A stretch of DNA of 64,000 nt from Ignavibacteria bacterium (lineage in GTDB: Bacteria; Bacteroidota; Ignavibacteria; Tepidaquicellales; Tepidaquicellaceae): assembly GCA_019187405.1 (NCBI GenBank), contig JABAQZ010000016.1, positions 62,001 through 126,000 of the forward strand, given 5' to 3'. A program made the position numbers and the translations under genes. The notes beneath the pieces are model-generated. The model made no database searches. It was not told the DNA's origin and was given only the letters and a program-made list of their open reading frames with translations. Below, piece after piece: positions 29,464 through 38,444 of this stretch; positions within the stretch are counted from its first letter, which is position 1; each line of letters starts with the position of its first letter.

Positions 29464-29471
29464 TATTTTTG
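29464..29471 (+). promoter_or_regulatory. Candidate -7 box for nuoK-nuoL, implying a near-leaderless mRNA
   Basis: TATTTTTG matches TAnnTTTG and ends only seven bases before the nuoK ATG. If it is used, transcription would begin at or within a few bases of the start codon. Confidence 0.4.
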
Positions 29472-29478
29472 AATCAAC

Positions 29479-29781
29479 ATGATTGACATAAATTATTACC
29501 TTCTCACAAGCGCTGTCCTGTTTTCCATAGGAGTTGCCGGAGTTTTAATAAGAAGAAATGCTATCGTTATCTTTATGTGCATTGAGTTAATGTTAAATTC
29601 AATAAATCTTACTTTAGTAGCATTTTCTGCTTTTCTCGGCAGCATCAGTGGTCAGATTTTTGTGTTTATTGTAATGACCGTAGCCGCTGCCGAAGCTGCT
29701 GTCGGACTTGCAATTGTAATTGCTTTGTTTAGAAACAAAGAATCCGTAAACATAGATGAAATAAATATCCTTAAATGGTAA
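29479..29781 (+). CDS. nuoK: NADH-quinone oxidoreductase subunit K
   Basis: NuoK is a small membrane subunit of respiratory complex I that takes part in proton translocation. The 100-residue protein has three membrane helices. The two conserved membrane glutamates are present ([27 protein letters not shown]), and the start aligns with the start of E. coli NuoK. It lies 30 bases before nuoL. No nuoJ, nuoM or nuoN is adjacent, which is unusual. Confidence 0.96.
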   Translation: MIDINYYLLTSAVLFSIGVAGVLIRRNAIVIFMCIELMLNSINLTLVAFSAFLGSISGQIFVFIVMTVAAAEAAVGLAIVIALFRNKESVNIDEINILKW

Positions 29782-29811
29782 TCATAAATTCATTCTATTC
29801 TTTCCTTATAA

Positions 29812-31725
29812 ATGACTGACTTATTTTATTTGGTACCGTTGCTTCCCTTGATCGGTTTTTTAATAAACGGATTAATCGGCAGCAAATTAAAAAACGAAAA
29901 ACTCATTGGCACGATTTCAACAGCAGCTGTTTTCATTCCTTTTGTGCTGACTGTTCTTACAATGAGCGAGCTTTTATCACTGCCTCCGGAATCTCGTAAA
30001 ATTATTGTAAATTATTTCAACTGGATATCCGCCGGTAATTTCAGCGTAAATTATTCTTATCTGATTGATCCTTTGTCCGTAACTATGGTTCTTGTTGTAA
30101 CGGGTGTAGGGTCTCTGATTCATTTATATTCAATAGGGTACATGCACGGCGACAGAGCATTTGCAAAGTTTTTTGCTTACCTTAATCTTTTCATTTTTGC
30201 AATGTTGAATCTCGTGCTTGCTGATAGTTTAATTTTAATATTTCTCGGATGGGAAGGAGTAGGATTATGTTCTTATTTTCTTATCGGCTTCTGGTATGAA
30301 AAAACTTTCACTGGTGAAGCTGCCAAAAAAGCTTTTGTGGTAAACAGAATTGGTGATTTTGGATTTATGATTGCAATGTTTTTTGTCTTTACCAATTTCA
30401 ATACACTCGAAGTATCAAAATTTCTGGAAGGATTATCAGGATATCAAGTCGGTGATTCACTGCTTTTGACAATCGCTCTTCTTTTCTTTCTTGGAGCAAC
30501 CGGAAAGTCAGCCCAGATACCGTTGTTTGTTTGGCTTCCGGATGCTATGGCAGGTCCCACACCAGTTTCTGCTTTAATCCATGCTGCAACTATGGTAACT
30601 GCAGGCGTTTATTTCGTTGCAAGAACTTCACTGCTTTACGCAATGTCACCCGTTGCTTTGAATGTAATTTTTATCGTGGCTTTGCTTACAAGCCTAATTA
30701 CAGCAACGATTGCATTAAAACAAAATGACATAAAAAAAGTACTCGCATATTCCACCGTATCTCAACTTGGTTTCATGTTTATGGCACTTGGCATTGGAGC
30801 TTTCTGGGTTGGAATTTTTCATCTCATTACTCATGCATTTTTTAAAGCGCTGTTGTTTTTGGGAAGCGGATCTGTCATCCATGGTATGCATGAAGAACAG
30901 GATATTACAAAAATGGGCGGACTGAAAAACAAAATGAAAATAACATACATTACTTTTCTAATCGGTTCGCTTGCAATAGCCGGCATACCTCCACTTTCGG
31001 GATTTTTCAGTAAGGATGCTATTATTTTCGATTCGTTTCTTAATTTCGGAATTCCAATACTGCTGCCGGTTTTGTTTGCTGCCGGATTAACTGCTTATTA
31101 TATGTTCAGAATGGTATCGCTTACTTTCTTTGGAACTCCAAGATACGATGTTAATCAACTTCATCCTCATGAATCCCCTTCTACAATGACTCTTCCTCTT
31201 ATTATACTGGCTGTTCTGTCAGTTATTGGTGGCTTTATAGGATTGCCAGAATTGTATGGAACGCCAAATTTTTTAATGGATTGGTTAAACCCGGTTTTTG
31301 CCGATGCCAATAAAACTCTGGCTGCTATTCATCCGCCTCATGCCCATGAAGTGTCACAGGAGCTGATTATACTCGTTGTCTCCGTTGTAGTCGCAGTAAT
31401 TGCCATTTATCTTGCCTTTAAAAAATATTCCTCCGTCAAAGAAATCAAAAGTCCGGAAGGTTTCGGAAAAGTTCTCGAAAATAAGTATTACATAGATGAG
31501 ATTTATGATGCCGCCATCATAGAACCTGTCAGAAAAACTTCCGAAAATTTTTTATGGAAAATATTTGATATAAAAATAATCGACGGATTTGTAAACGGAA
31601 TTGCGAGATACATATCAAATATCAGTTTCGACTGGAGAAAGATTCAAACCGGGGTAATTCAGGATTATACAGCTGTTTCCGTAGCCGGAGTCATACTGAT
31701 TATTCTTTACCTGCTTTTCATTTAA
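29812..31725 (+). CDS. nuoL: NADH-quinone oxidoreductase subunit L
   Basis: NuoL is the distal antiporter-like proton-pumping subunit of complex I. The 637-residue length is normal. The family core is intact: DPLSVTMVLVVTGVGSLIH, FLGWEGVGLCSYFLIGFWY, FVWLPDAMAGPTPVSALIHAATMVTAGVYF and LGSGSVIHGMHEEQDITKMGG. The C-terminal amphipathic and last helices that lie along the complex are also present (about 520-637). A terminator directly after the stop shows that the operon ends here, without nuoM and nuoN. Confidence 0.97.
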   Translation: MTDLFYLVPLLPLIGFLINGLIGSKLKNEKLIGTISTAAVFIPFVLTVLTMSELLSLPPESRKIIVNYFNWISAGNFSVNYSYLIDPLSVTMVLVVTGVGSLIHLYSIGYMHGDRAFAKFFAYLNLFIFAMLNLVLADSLILIFLGWEGVGLCSYFLIGFWYEKTFTGEAAKKAFVVNRIGDFGFMIAMFFVFTNFNTLEVSKFLEGLSGYQVGDSLLLTIALLFFLGATGKSAQIPLFVWLPDAMAGPTPVSALIHAATMVTAGVYFVARTSLLYAMSPVALNVIFIVALLTSLITATIALKQNDIKKVLAYSTVSQLGFMFMALGIGAFWVGIFHLITHAFFKALLFLGSGSVIHGMHEEQDITKMGGLKNKMKITYITFLIGSLAIAGIPPLSGFFSKDAIIFDSFLNFGIPILLPVLFAAGLTAYYMFRMVSLTFFGTPRYDVNQLHPHESPSTMTLPLIILAVLSVIGGFIGLPELYGTPNFLMDWLNPVFADANKTLAAIHPPHAHEVSQELIILVVSVVVAVIAIYLAFKKYSSVKEIKSPEGFGKVLENKYYIDEIYDAAIIEPVRKTSENFLWKIFDIKIIDGFVNGIARYISNISFDWRKIQTGVIQDYTAVSVAGVILIILYLLFI

Positions 31726-31729
31726 AAGA

Positions 31730-31757
31730 AAAAGAGGATTAACGCTAATCCTCTTTT
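31730..31757 (+). terminator. Terminator of nuoK-nuoL
   Basis: AAAAGAGGATTA (31730-31741) pairs perfectly with TAATCCTCTTTT (31746-31757) around the four-base loop ACGC. It starts four bases after the nuoL stop. The A-run on the other side may also serve the convergent cytochrome transcript. Confidence 0.88.
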
Positions 31758-31811
31758 CATATAAATACCGGAAAATTTCTTTAATGATACTTCCGGTGGT
31801 AGAGTTAAGAT

Positions 31812-32606
31812 TTATTTTTCATTTCTTTTCATGATGTATGCCGCAATATCAGCCAACTCTTGATTACTCAACTTTTCTTCATTATAAAAAGGCATCGCAC
31901 CGTCTCCGAATCGGACATTGAAAACTATAGATTTCACATTACCTTCAAACTCATCAAATATATCAGGCACTTTTTTTATTTTTGCATTTTCTCCATGACA
32001 AGTACCGCAAGACAATTTGAATTTTTCTTCCCCCTTTACCGGATCTCCGTTCAAACCAGTGATTACTTTCTGAACCTCTTTTAACTTTGCTTTATTTTTT
32101 GAAGGCAAAGCAATCGTTTCATAAACTATTTCTGTTTTTGCATCCGGTGAAGTAAGCGTTGCATAAAATTCATTCAGATTATTTATTTGTTCGTCAGTCA
32201 ATGGAGTCTTCATCTTAAGATAATTCTCCCAGCAAACTGAAGCTCCGCTTGCATGCTTTTTTACATCCTCTCCTTTGAACTTTCCGTGATATGTTGAAGT
32301 TCTTTTGTCCGCTCCTCTAATGTCTGAAAAGTATTTTGTCAGCGGATTGTCAGAGTTTGTACCGTCATTGTGACAATCAGCGCAAGAAATGTTATTTGAA
32401 CCGGATTTCATATAAAACAACTCTTTGCCTGCAGCAGCGCCAGCAGAAAAATTCTTGCTTTCTGATTTGTCTTTGACGGTTTCGGTTGTTTCTTTCTTTT
32501 GTACCGCTCCAGCTTCTTCTTTCTCTTTTGAACATCCTTCTAATAGGATAACTAAAGCAGAAATGAGAAAAAATAAAGTTACTACTGATGAAATTTGTTT
32601 TGTCAT
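31812..32606 (-). CDS. Diheme cytochrome c lipoprotein
   Basis: This 264-residue protein has a lipoprotein signal (FFLISALVILLEGC, lipid-modified Cys at 25) and a K/E-rich linker. Two heme c sites follow: CADCH in the first domain (SNNISCADCHNDG) and CGTCH in the second (FKLSCGTCHGENA). The first half (GKELFYMKSG, then ASVCWENYLKMKTPLTDEQI) recalls SoxA-like or related diheme cytochromes, but the match is by eye and weak. The second is an ordinary class I domain ending in LADIAAYIMKR. It should be an electron carrier anchored in the envelope. It is the last gene of the long minus-strand run that begins at 40806. Confidence 0.88.
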   Translation of the reverse strand: MTKQISSVVTLFFLISALVILLEGCSKEKEEAGAVQKKETTETVKDKSESKNFSAGAAAGKELFYMKSGSNNISCADCHNDGTNSDNPLTKYFSDIRGADKRTSTYHGKFKGEDVKKHASGASVCWENYLKMKTPLTDEQINNLNEFYATLTSPDAKTEIVYETIALPSKNKAKLKEVQKVITGLNGDPVKGEEKFKLSCGTCHGENAKIKKVPDIFDEFEGNVKSIVFNVRFGDGAMPFYNEEKLSNQELADIAAYIMKRNEK

Positions 32607-32631
32607 AATATGATTTATTTTTTTAAAAAAA

Positions 32632-33462
32632 TTATCTCGATGTTTTGTTTGAGATGCCGAGTAAAATATTAATACCTAAACTAATATTCCACCAATTTGC
32701 ATTCTTCCTAATACCGTTTACAAGTACCGGAACGGATTCCGGATCAGAAAGATTAGAATAAAAACTTCCTTCTTCATCATTAATAGGGATACTTTCCCTT
32801 CCGAATCCCACTCTTTCATTATATGATTCACTTTCAGATTTAAGAAAAATATTACTCATGTGATAATTTCCTCCAATCTCGAGACTGTATTCATTGCCAA
32901 GTAATACTGAAACACCGGCGCCGGTATTAATTCCCATCCTGAAAGCATCATCAAACACTGCTGTCGCCATGTCATTTTTAAGCAGTGAAAGACTTAATAT
33001 ATTAAAAGTAAATTCAGAGTTAACAAAAGGCTTTATCTTTGAGCGCACTGCAGGAGTTAATTCCACTCCCAAACCAAAAGACGTGGTTGAAAATCTGTTG
33101 TCATATCTTACCGGAACAATTAATCCGTTTTCGGTTGTAGAACCGAGAACGCTTGATGTAAAAGCATTGAAATAAGAATAAGCTCCGTTGAATACTCCTT
33201 TTATAAAACCTTTTTTGTCAATTGGAACTTTCAGCGAACCTGAAATTGTAACTCCGGTAGAAACAGCATAATTATTCTTAATGAAATCTGAATTTATGAA
33301 TGTAAGTCCAGAATCGGAAATCATTACAAGTTCTCCGCTCATTTCTCCGGATGGTATTGAAATTCCCCCGTTGATACTTAGCGATGGTCTGACCTGAGAC
33401 AATACGCGATTCATATTTCCAGTCAGTAAGACAAATAGTAAAAACAATAATCCGGTTTTCAA
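32632..33462 (-). CDS. Outer-membrane beta-barrel-like protein, paralogue of next gene
   Basis: This 276-residue protein has a signal peptide and alternating beta-strand pattern. It shares several features in the same order with the 299-residue neighbour: an 'I.GGISIP.GEMSGELV' start, 'FINSDFIKNNYAVSTGVTISG', 'FGLGVELTP', 'FRMGINTGAGVSVLLG' and 'NWWNISLGINILLG' at the end. The pair looks like a tandem duplication of a small outer-membrane barrel or porin-like protein. Function is unknown. The spacing is six bases to the upstream paralogue and 25 to the cytochrome gene. Confidence 0.7.
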   Translation of the reverse strand: MKTGLLFLLFVLLTGNMNRVLSQVRPSLSINGGISIPSGEMSGELVMISDSGLTFINSDFIKNNYAVSTGVTISGSLKVPIDKKGFIKGVFNGAYSYFNAFTSSVLGSTTENGLIVPVRYDNRFSTTSFGLGVELTPAVRSKIKPFVNSEFTFNILSLSLLKNDMATAVFDDAFRMGINTGAGVSVLLGNEYSLEIGGNYHMSNIFLKSESESYNERVGFGRESIPINDEEGSFYSNLSDPESVPVLVNGIRKNANWWNISLGINILLGISNKTSR

Positions 33463-33468
33463 TAAAAT

Positions 33469-34368
33469 TTATTTAGTTGTGGTTTTTTTCTTTTTGGATT
33501 TCTCTGGTTCGAATAAGTTTATATTGACTCCAAGAAATATTGTTCCCCAATTCAGTTTTTTCTCTTCTGAAATTACTTCCTTTCTTACTGAATTTATCAC
33601 CGGTCCGTATATACTCGAAAAAAATCTTCCCTGTTCGTCGTTTATTACTGCATTCGATTTTCCAAATTCAATTGCATCTGCAATTGAGCTGTTTGTATTT
33701 TTTAGCAGTAAATTGCCAAACTCATATTTGTATCCTCCGGCAATGCTGACATTCGATGTTACGTTTACTTCCAATCCGGCTTCGAGATTTACACCCATTC
33801 TGAAATCCGAAAAATTGGTTTTAACACTGTCATACCTGTTTTCAGTCCTTGAAAGTTCCCCGCTCATAAAATTAAAATTGAAACTCCCTCCAAAAAAAGG
33901 GCTGATAAGTTTGGTAAAAGATGAAGGAGCTATTTCCAAGCCCAGTCCCATTCCGAAATTACTGAATCCGTAATCATAAGTTATGCTCGTTAATACAGTA
34001 TCGATTTTGTTATTAATATTTTGCACGACTACTCCGATATTTCCGCTCTTCGATGATTCGAATATGTTGAATGTATTGTAACTTATTCCAAATGTTCCTC
34101 TTACAATTGAATAAGTATCAAAATTAATTTTAGCTTTTCCAAAAAAACTCAGCCCGTTTTTAGCTGCATAATTCTTTGTCATAAAATCATTGTTAATTGT
34201 CAGTACATAAAAACCTCCAAGCATTTCACTCTGCAAGAACTCTCCTTTAAGCTGGTCAAAAGGTATGTTAAATCCAATCCCGATCTGCGCCTGTGGTTTA
34301 TCAAATTGGGCACGTGCATCAATGAATTGAATAATTAAAATTAATGCAATTATTATTTTTTTTATCAT
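33469..34368 (-). CDS. Outer-membrane beta-barrel-like protein, tandem paralogue
   Basis: This 299-residue protein has a signal peptide (MIKKIIIALILIIQFIDARAQ). The recognisable pattern is GIGFNIPFDQLKGEF, then DFMTKNYAAKNGLSFFGKA, FGMGLGLEIAPSS, FRMGVNLEAGLEVNV and NWGTIFLGVNINLF. Alternating hydrophobic and polar strands support a beta-barrel. A lysine-rich tail (SKKKKTTTK) is odd for an outer-membrane barrel and may be periplasmic. It starts at the last base of the rsmE stop, so translation is probably coupled. No function can be named. Confidence 0.7.
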   Translation of the reverse strand: MIKKIIIALILIIQFIDARAQFDKPQAQIGIGFNIPFDQLKGEFLQSEMLGGFYVLTINNDFMTKNYAAKNGLSFFGKAKINFDTYSIVRGTFGISYNTFNIFESSKSGNIGVVVQNINNKIDTVLTSITYDYGFSNFGMGLGLEIAPSSFTKLISPFFGGSFNFNFMSGELSRTENRYDSVKTNFSDFRMGVNLEAGLEVNVTSNVSIAGGYKYEFGNLLLKNTNSSIADAIEFGKSNAVINDEQGRFFSSIYGPVINSVRKEVISEEKKLNWGTIFLGVNINLFEPEKSKKKKTTTK

Positions 34369-35090
34369 TATAAAATTCCTGTTAATTTAAATACCGAAAC
34401 TGCTGCTGCCGTTTCCGCTCTTAGTTTTCTCTTGCCGAGAGATTGTGTAATCCAGCCGTAATTCTTCAGCAACTCTATTTCATCTTCCGAAAATCCGCCT
34501 TCCGGACCTATAAGAAGATCTACCTCTTTATAGATATAAACTGAATTTACACTCTCATTGCCGCTTGAAAATTCATACATCACAATTTTACATTTATCAT
34601 TCTTTGTGAGTTCCGTCAGTTCAGATATTGTGACGGCATTTTTAAATTCAGGCAGATGGCATCTTTGGGACTGACACATTGCAGATAAAATTATTTTTTT
34701 CAATCTCTCTGCCTTTGCCAAGCTGAAATCATTTTTCTGTATTGTATATTTTGTCAAAACCGGTTGAATCTGTTTTACGCCAAGCTCTACTGCTTTTTCG
34801 ACTGCAAACTCAAATCTCGACATATTCCTCAGAGGTGAAAGAAACAAATTAATGCTGACTTCGGGTTCGAATAATTCTCTGGCGGCATCGATAATTTTAC
34901 AATGAAGTTCATTGCGGTAAACATTTTCAATCTTACATCTGTAAACATTCAGCCTTCCGTCAGTTAACGTAATTTCATCCCCTGCTTTTTTACGCAGTAC
35001 TTTTACCAGATGTTTAAATTCAAATCCGGAAATAATGATTTCATTTTTTTCCTTGTTTACATTTTTTTCATCAGCAAAATAATACTCCAT
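34368..35090 (-). CDS. rsmE: 16S rRNA (uracil1498-N3)-methyltransferase
   Basis: RsmE methylates N3 of U1498 in 16S rRNA with SAM. The 240-residue protein has the N-terminal PUA-like domain (about 1-75; FKHLVKVLRKKAGDEITLTDG) and the C-terminal SPOUT knot with LLIGPEGGFSEDEIELLKN and LGKRKLRAETAAA, the SAM-binding signature. The length is typical. It sits nine bases after the Omp85-like gene and overlaps the next gene by one base, an unlikely partner for envelope genes and probably just shared transcription. Confidence 0.96.
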   Translation of the reverse strand: MEYYFADEKNVNKEKNEIIISGFEFKHLVKVLRKKAGDEITLTDGRLNVYRCKIENVYRNELHCKIIDAARELFEPEVSINLFLSPLRNMSRFEFAVEKAVELGVKQIQPVLTKYTIQKNDFSLAKAERLKKIILSAMCQSQRCHLPEFKNAVTISELTELTKNDKCKIVMYEFSSGNESVNSVYIYKEVDLLIGPEGGFSEDEIELLKNYGWITQSLGKRKLRAETAAAVSVFKLTGIL

Positions 35091-35099
35091 AATTCTTAT

Positions 35100-36506
35100 T
35101 TACATTGATGCATTCAAATCAAAAATAACCTGCGGAACAAATCTTTTACCTTCTTTCCTGAATGCAAAATCAGTCCTGCCTACTGCGCCGAACGGAAGAA
35201 TGAAATTCAATCCTGCTCCGAATCCGTTTTTAAAAGGTGTTTCAAAAAAATTGTCCGATTTATCCCAGACTCCTCCAACATCAAAAAAAACTGTGGCATA
35301 TAGACCAAGTTTGTAATTCAGATCTTTCAAAGCAGAAATTTTCTTCGCGAGCGGTATTGATTTTCCTTTTATAAAAAAAGGCGTAACTAATGGGATTCTT
35401 AGTTCACTGTAAATTCCTCCCCTGTTATCACCTTCAAAGACAATATTCTTGTATCCTCTTACTATATTGTCATATCCGAGATACTCTTTAAGATATGCGG
35501 GGATTGTTCCTCCAAAAGATACCGTCCCAAAAAATCTCGATGCTAATGTAACCGCATAATCATCTCCGAGTTTAATCGGAATAAACTTCCTTGCTTCGAA
35601 ATTTACTTTATTAAAATCAACCAGCTTGCCGAATCCGAATTTTGTGTATTCAAAAAAATAATAAGATCCCATCAATGAATATTCATAAGAATTTCTTGTA
35701 TCAAACCTTCCGTTAAAGTTCATTGTAATGTAATTGTCCTTTCCGTCGGTTGATATAGTCCGTCCTTCTTCATATTGAGAAGTATGTATCAGATTGTATT
35801 TAAATCCTGAAGTAACGGAAAATTCACGCGTAAAGAATTTTCCAAGATTGAATCCCGCTTTAAAATTGTAATTTGCAAAATTTTCTTCCGATGAAGGTAT
35901 AGAGTTTGAATTTGTATCATGAAGAGCTTTAAGGCTTCTGTTGTAACTTTTTGAATAACCTGCTGTAGTCGAAAGGAAAAAATGTTCTTTTTTTCCTATC
36001 CAGGGAACAGCGTATCCGATATTTACAAACGGTTCGTATCCTATGCCAAAGCTTAATGACATTGTCTCGTTTCTCCCGCGGAAATTATTCCAAATAAGAT
36101 TTAATCCTGCCCAGAACTTTGAAAACTCGCCGTTGCGGAAACCTCCCTGCGGAACAGGAATAATGTAAAACCTCTCCTCGACAAGAAACATTAAATCAAT
36201 TACATTCAGACTGTCAGTAGGAACCGGTATGACGTCTATTTTATTAAACAAACCTAACCTGTAGAGTCTCTCCGTATTTTCCTCAAGTTCTTTGAAATCA
36301 AGCTTGCTTTTTTCTTTAATAGTAAGTTCTCTGGTAATTATATCTTCATCCGTAACTTCATTACCAGCTATAAGTATTTTATTTATGAAAATATCAGGCA
36401 TTGCATTTAAAGAATCATACTTGTTTATCCCGTTATTACTCTGAGCATTCAGATTATTAACAAAAAAAAACATTGATGAAACAATATAAAAAGTTAATTT
36501 TGTCAA
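35100..36506 (-). CDS. Single-POTRA Omp85/BamA-like outer-membrane protein
   Basis: This 468-residue protein starts with a signal peptide and one POTRA-like domain (about 38-112; INKILIAGNEVTDEDIITRE, then LEENTERLYRLGLFNKIDV and LMFLVEER). The rest is a surface-antigen beta-barrel with FGIGYEPFVNIGYAVPW, YEYSLMGSYYFFEYTKFG, LGYDNIVRGYKN (the V-R-G-x conserved lid-loop motif) and a final strand FVPQVIFDLNASM. BamA has five POTRAs and about 800 residues, so this is a short Omp85 relative, not the main insertase. It might secrete, insert or scramble an envelope component. The gene lies between the DUF2723 pair and rsmE with almost no spacing. Confidence 0.85.
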   Translation of the reverse strand: MTKLTFYIVSSMFFFVNNLNAQSNNGINKYDSLNAMPDIFINKILIAGNEVTDEDIITRELTIKEKSKLDFKELEENTERLYRLGLFNKIDVIPVPTDSLNVIDLMFLVEERFYIIPVPQGGFRNGEFSKFWAGLNLIWNNFRGRNETMSLSFGIGYEPFVNIGYAVPWIGKKEHFFLSTTAGYSKSYNRSLKALHDTNSNSIPSSEENFANYNFKAGFNLGKFFTREFSVTSGFKYNLIHTSQYEEGRTISTDGKDNYITMNFNGRFDTRNSYEYSLMGSYYFFEYTKFGFGKLVDFNKVNFEARKFIPIKLGDDYAVTLASRFFGTVSFGGTIPAYLKEYLGYDNIVRGYKNIVFEGDNRGGIYSELRIPLVTPFFIKGKSIPLAKKISALKDLNYKLGLYATVFFDVGGVWDKSDNFFETPFKNGFGAGLNFILPFGAVGRTDFAFRKEGKRFVPQVIFDLNASM

Positions 36507-38444
36507 TTACTTCTTTTCCTGATTATTGAGACTTTTAAGCTGATTTACTTTCTGCAGCAGCTGAGCTGCTTCGGGTGCATTTGGTTTTATTTCGACTGCT
36601 TTGGCAATGAGTTTTTCGGCATCTTCAAATCTGCTATGATTCATAAGATAATTTGCCCTGTTGAGGTAACTGTTGAAATAAGAATTCATTATAAACGAGT
36701 GATGATAATCGGTTTTATCCGTAATTGTAAATTTGAATTCGGGATTCTCATAATTATCAAATTCTTTTTCCTTGGAATACTTTATTAACAATCCCTCGGG
36801 AATCCTAAAATAATCCTTTGCAAACCTTTCATTTTTATCCTGTTCAATCTCAAATGTAACATAAAAATTTCTTTTATGTAAATTTTTATCTACAATTGAA
36901 TTCAGCAGATTAATGAATGCAGACTGAATTTTTATCAAGTCCTGTTTGTCAGTTTCTGTCTTTGGAATTGTATATCGCTCGGTATTATTTTCAAACTTGA
37001 TTAATTCTGTCAGATAAGTATCAAATTCCATTTTACTGTTGCCATAAATTTCAGGATAATGCAGTTTAAGATGTCTGATATACCAGCTTTTTCTTAGCAA
37101 TTCCTTATCGATTATAACAAGATCTTTTCTGATATTTTTTACATACTGCTGGTAAATCGAGGATGAAACCCAGAAGTCCCATTGAGTGGATAAAATAATT
37201 GAATTTTCGGGAGCAGAATTGAATACATTCATTGTGTAATCTTTGACAAAATAATTTTTGCTTTCATCTGCTGAATCATAATTTTTAATCAAGGGAATCA
37301 GGCACAGCAGAATAAATGCAAAACTTAATTCCTTTTTACCCGAACCGAATTTATTATAAAGATAAATAAGACCGAATCCGATCCAGACTGCGGTTATAAT
37401 AAAAGCTAGCAGAAAATATGAATCAATATCGTAAATATCGTAATTGACTGCATATAAAATGCAAAAAACAAAAAGCAGCAATGTAAAGTAGAAAAGTTTT
37501 TTGCTTTTTTTATACAACGTAAAAAGTCCGGGCAGCACAATCAGTAATGGAAAATAATAGTACTCTTCAGGGTAGCTTCTGGTAAAATAAGAAAATTGTT
37601 TACCCGCATTTTCAAATGACGAAAACATCCAGACACTGAACTGCTTACCCGAAAAATGCCTCCAGAAGTTTTCCAAAGTTGCCGGATATCCCCAGCTTAA
37701 AACGGGATTTTCCGCTCTTGCAAAGAAATAAATATAAAAGGAGAATCCCAGAAGAAAAGCAATGGAGAGAACGAGTATCCTCTGAAGTGAAATTCGGTTT
37801 AAACCGTTTATGGTAAAGTACAAATACAGAAAACCGACTGATAGAAAAATCGTCGATAGATGGTTTGTAAAACTTAATCCCAGCACAAATGCAAACAGAA
37901 GCCAACTCTTTTCGCAACTCCCGCCTCCGCTTTTTGGAGAAACCATGCATCCGTTTGCTTTTAAAAACAAATAAATATTTATAATAAGAAAAAAAGTATG
38001 AAGCGAATATACTTCAACTGCATTTGCCGTATCCCAGAACGTTTTTGAAAAAGCAAGAAGCAGCGCGCTTGCCAGTGCGATATTAAAAATGACAATATCC
38101 GGAATTTGCTTGTAACTTTCATCCTCTTTAGACAAACTGAGATTTCTGAAAACAAAAACCATAAGGTTGAAAAACATCATTACAGCTGCGGATGAAATCA
38201 CTGCATTCATAAAATTCAGCATGTAGATTTCATCACCAAGTGGTATAAGAGTAAATATCTTCCCAAGAACGGTGAACAGCGGATATCCCGTTGGATGAGC
38301 AATTCCCAGCTTTGAAGCTACTGCCGCCAGTTCACCAGCGTCTATAAAAGTAACTTCAGGTGCAAGCGTAATTAAGTAAAAGACAAAAGGTACAGCAAAT
38401 GACAGTATTCTGTATAAAAAAATCTTCTTAAGGTCGGTTTTCAT
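36507..38444 (-). CDS. DUF2723 multi-spanning membrane protein with C-terminal TPR
   Basis: This 645-residue protein has about 10-12 membrane helices in the first 400 residues and a soluble C-terminal half ending in a TPR-like pair (SRFEDAEKLIAKAVEIKPN). The first loop carries the family motif FIDAGELAAVASKLGIAHP with D-x-G-E, as in the DUF2723 family. The human member TMEM260 has been reported to be a protein O-mannosyltransferase of GT-C fold, so a lipid-linked-sugar glycosyltransferase acting on exported proteins is a reasonable inference. Start ATG overlaps the stop of its paralogue by four bases, and its stop lies directly before the Omp85-like gene. Confidence 0.88.
   Translation of the reverse strand: MKTDLKKIFLYRILSFAVPFVFYLITLAPEVTFIDAGELAAVASKLGIAHPTGYPLFTVLGKIFTLIPLGDEIYMLNFMNAVISSAAVMMFFNLMVFVFRNLSLSKEDESYKQIPDIVIFNIALASALLLAFSKTFWDTANAVEVYSLHTFFLIINIYLFLKANGCMVSPKSGGGSCEKSWLLFAFVLGLSFTNHLSTIFLSVGFLYLYFTINGLNRISLQRILVLSIAFLLGFSFYIYFFARAENPVLSWGYPATLENFWRHFSGKQFSVWMFSSFENAGKQFSYFTRSYPEEYYYFPLLIVLPGLFTLYKKSKKLFYFTLLLFVFCILYAVNYDIYDIDSYFLLAFIITAVWIGFGLIYLYNKFGSGKKELSFAFILLCLIPLIKNYDSADESKNYFVKDYTMNVFNSAPENSIILSTQWDFWVSSSIYQQYVKNIRKDLVIIDKELLRKSWYIRHLKLHYPEIYGNSKMEFDTYLTELIKFENNTERYTIPKTETDKQDLIKIQSAFINLLNSIVDKNLHKRNFYVTFEIEQDKNERFAKDYFRIPEGLLIKYSKEKEFDNYENPEFKFTITDKTDYHHSFIMNSYFNSYLNRANYLMNHSRFEDAEKLIAKAVEIKPNAPEAAQLLQKVNQLKSLNNQEKK

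Larger units (their letters stand above)
29160..29478. other. Divergent promoter region of exoprotein operon and nuoKL
   Basis: These 319 bases contain a -7-like box on each strand, listed separately, and no recognisable ORF, RNA or repeat. Confidence 0.6.

Noticed and set aside
33479-33973. 164-codon open frame on the plus strand
   Set aside because: It lies entirely antisense to the beta-barrel gene at 33469-34368, has low-complexity F/S/P-rich content and no family resemblance. The minus-strand frame has a signal peptide and a paralogue.
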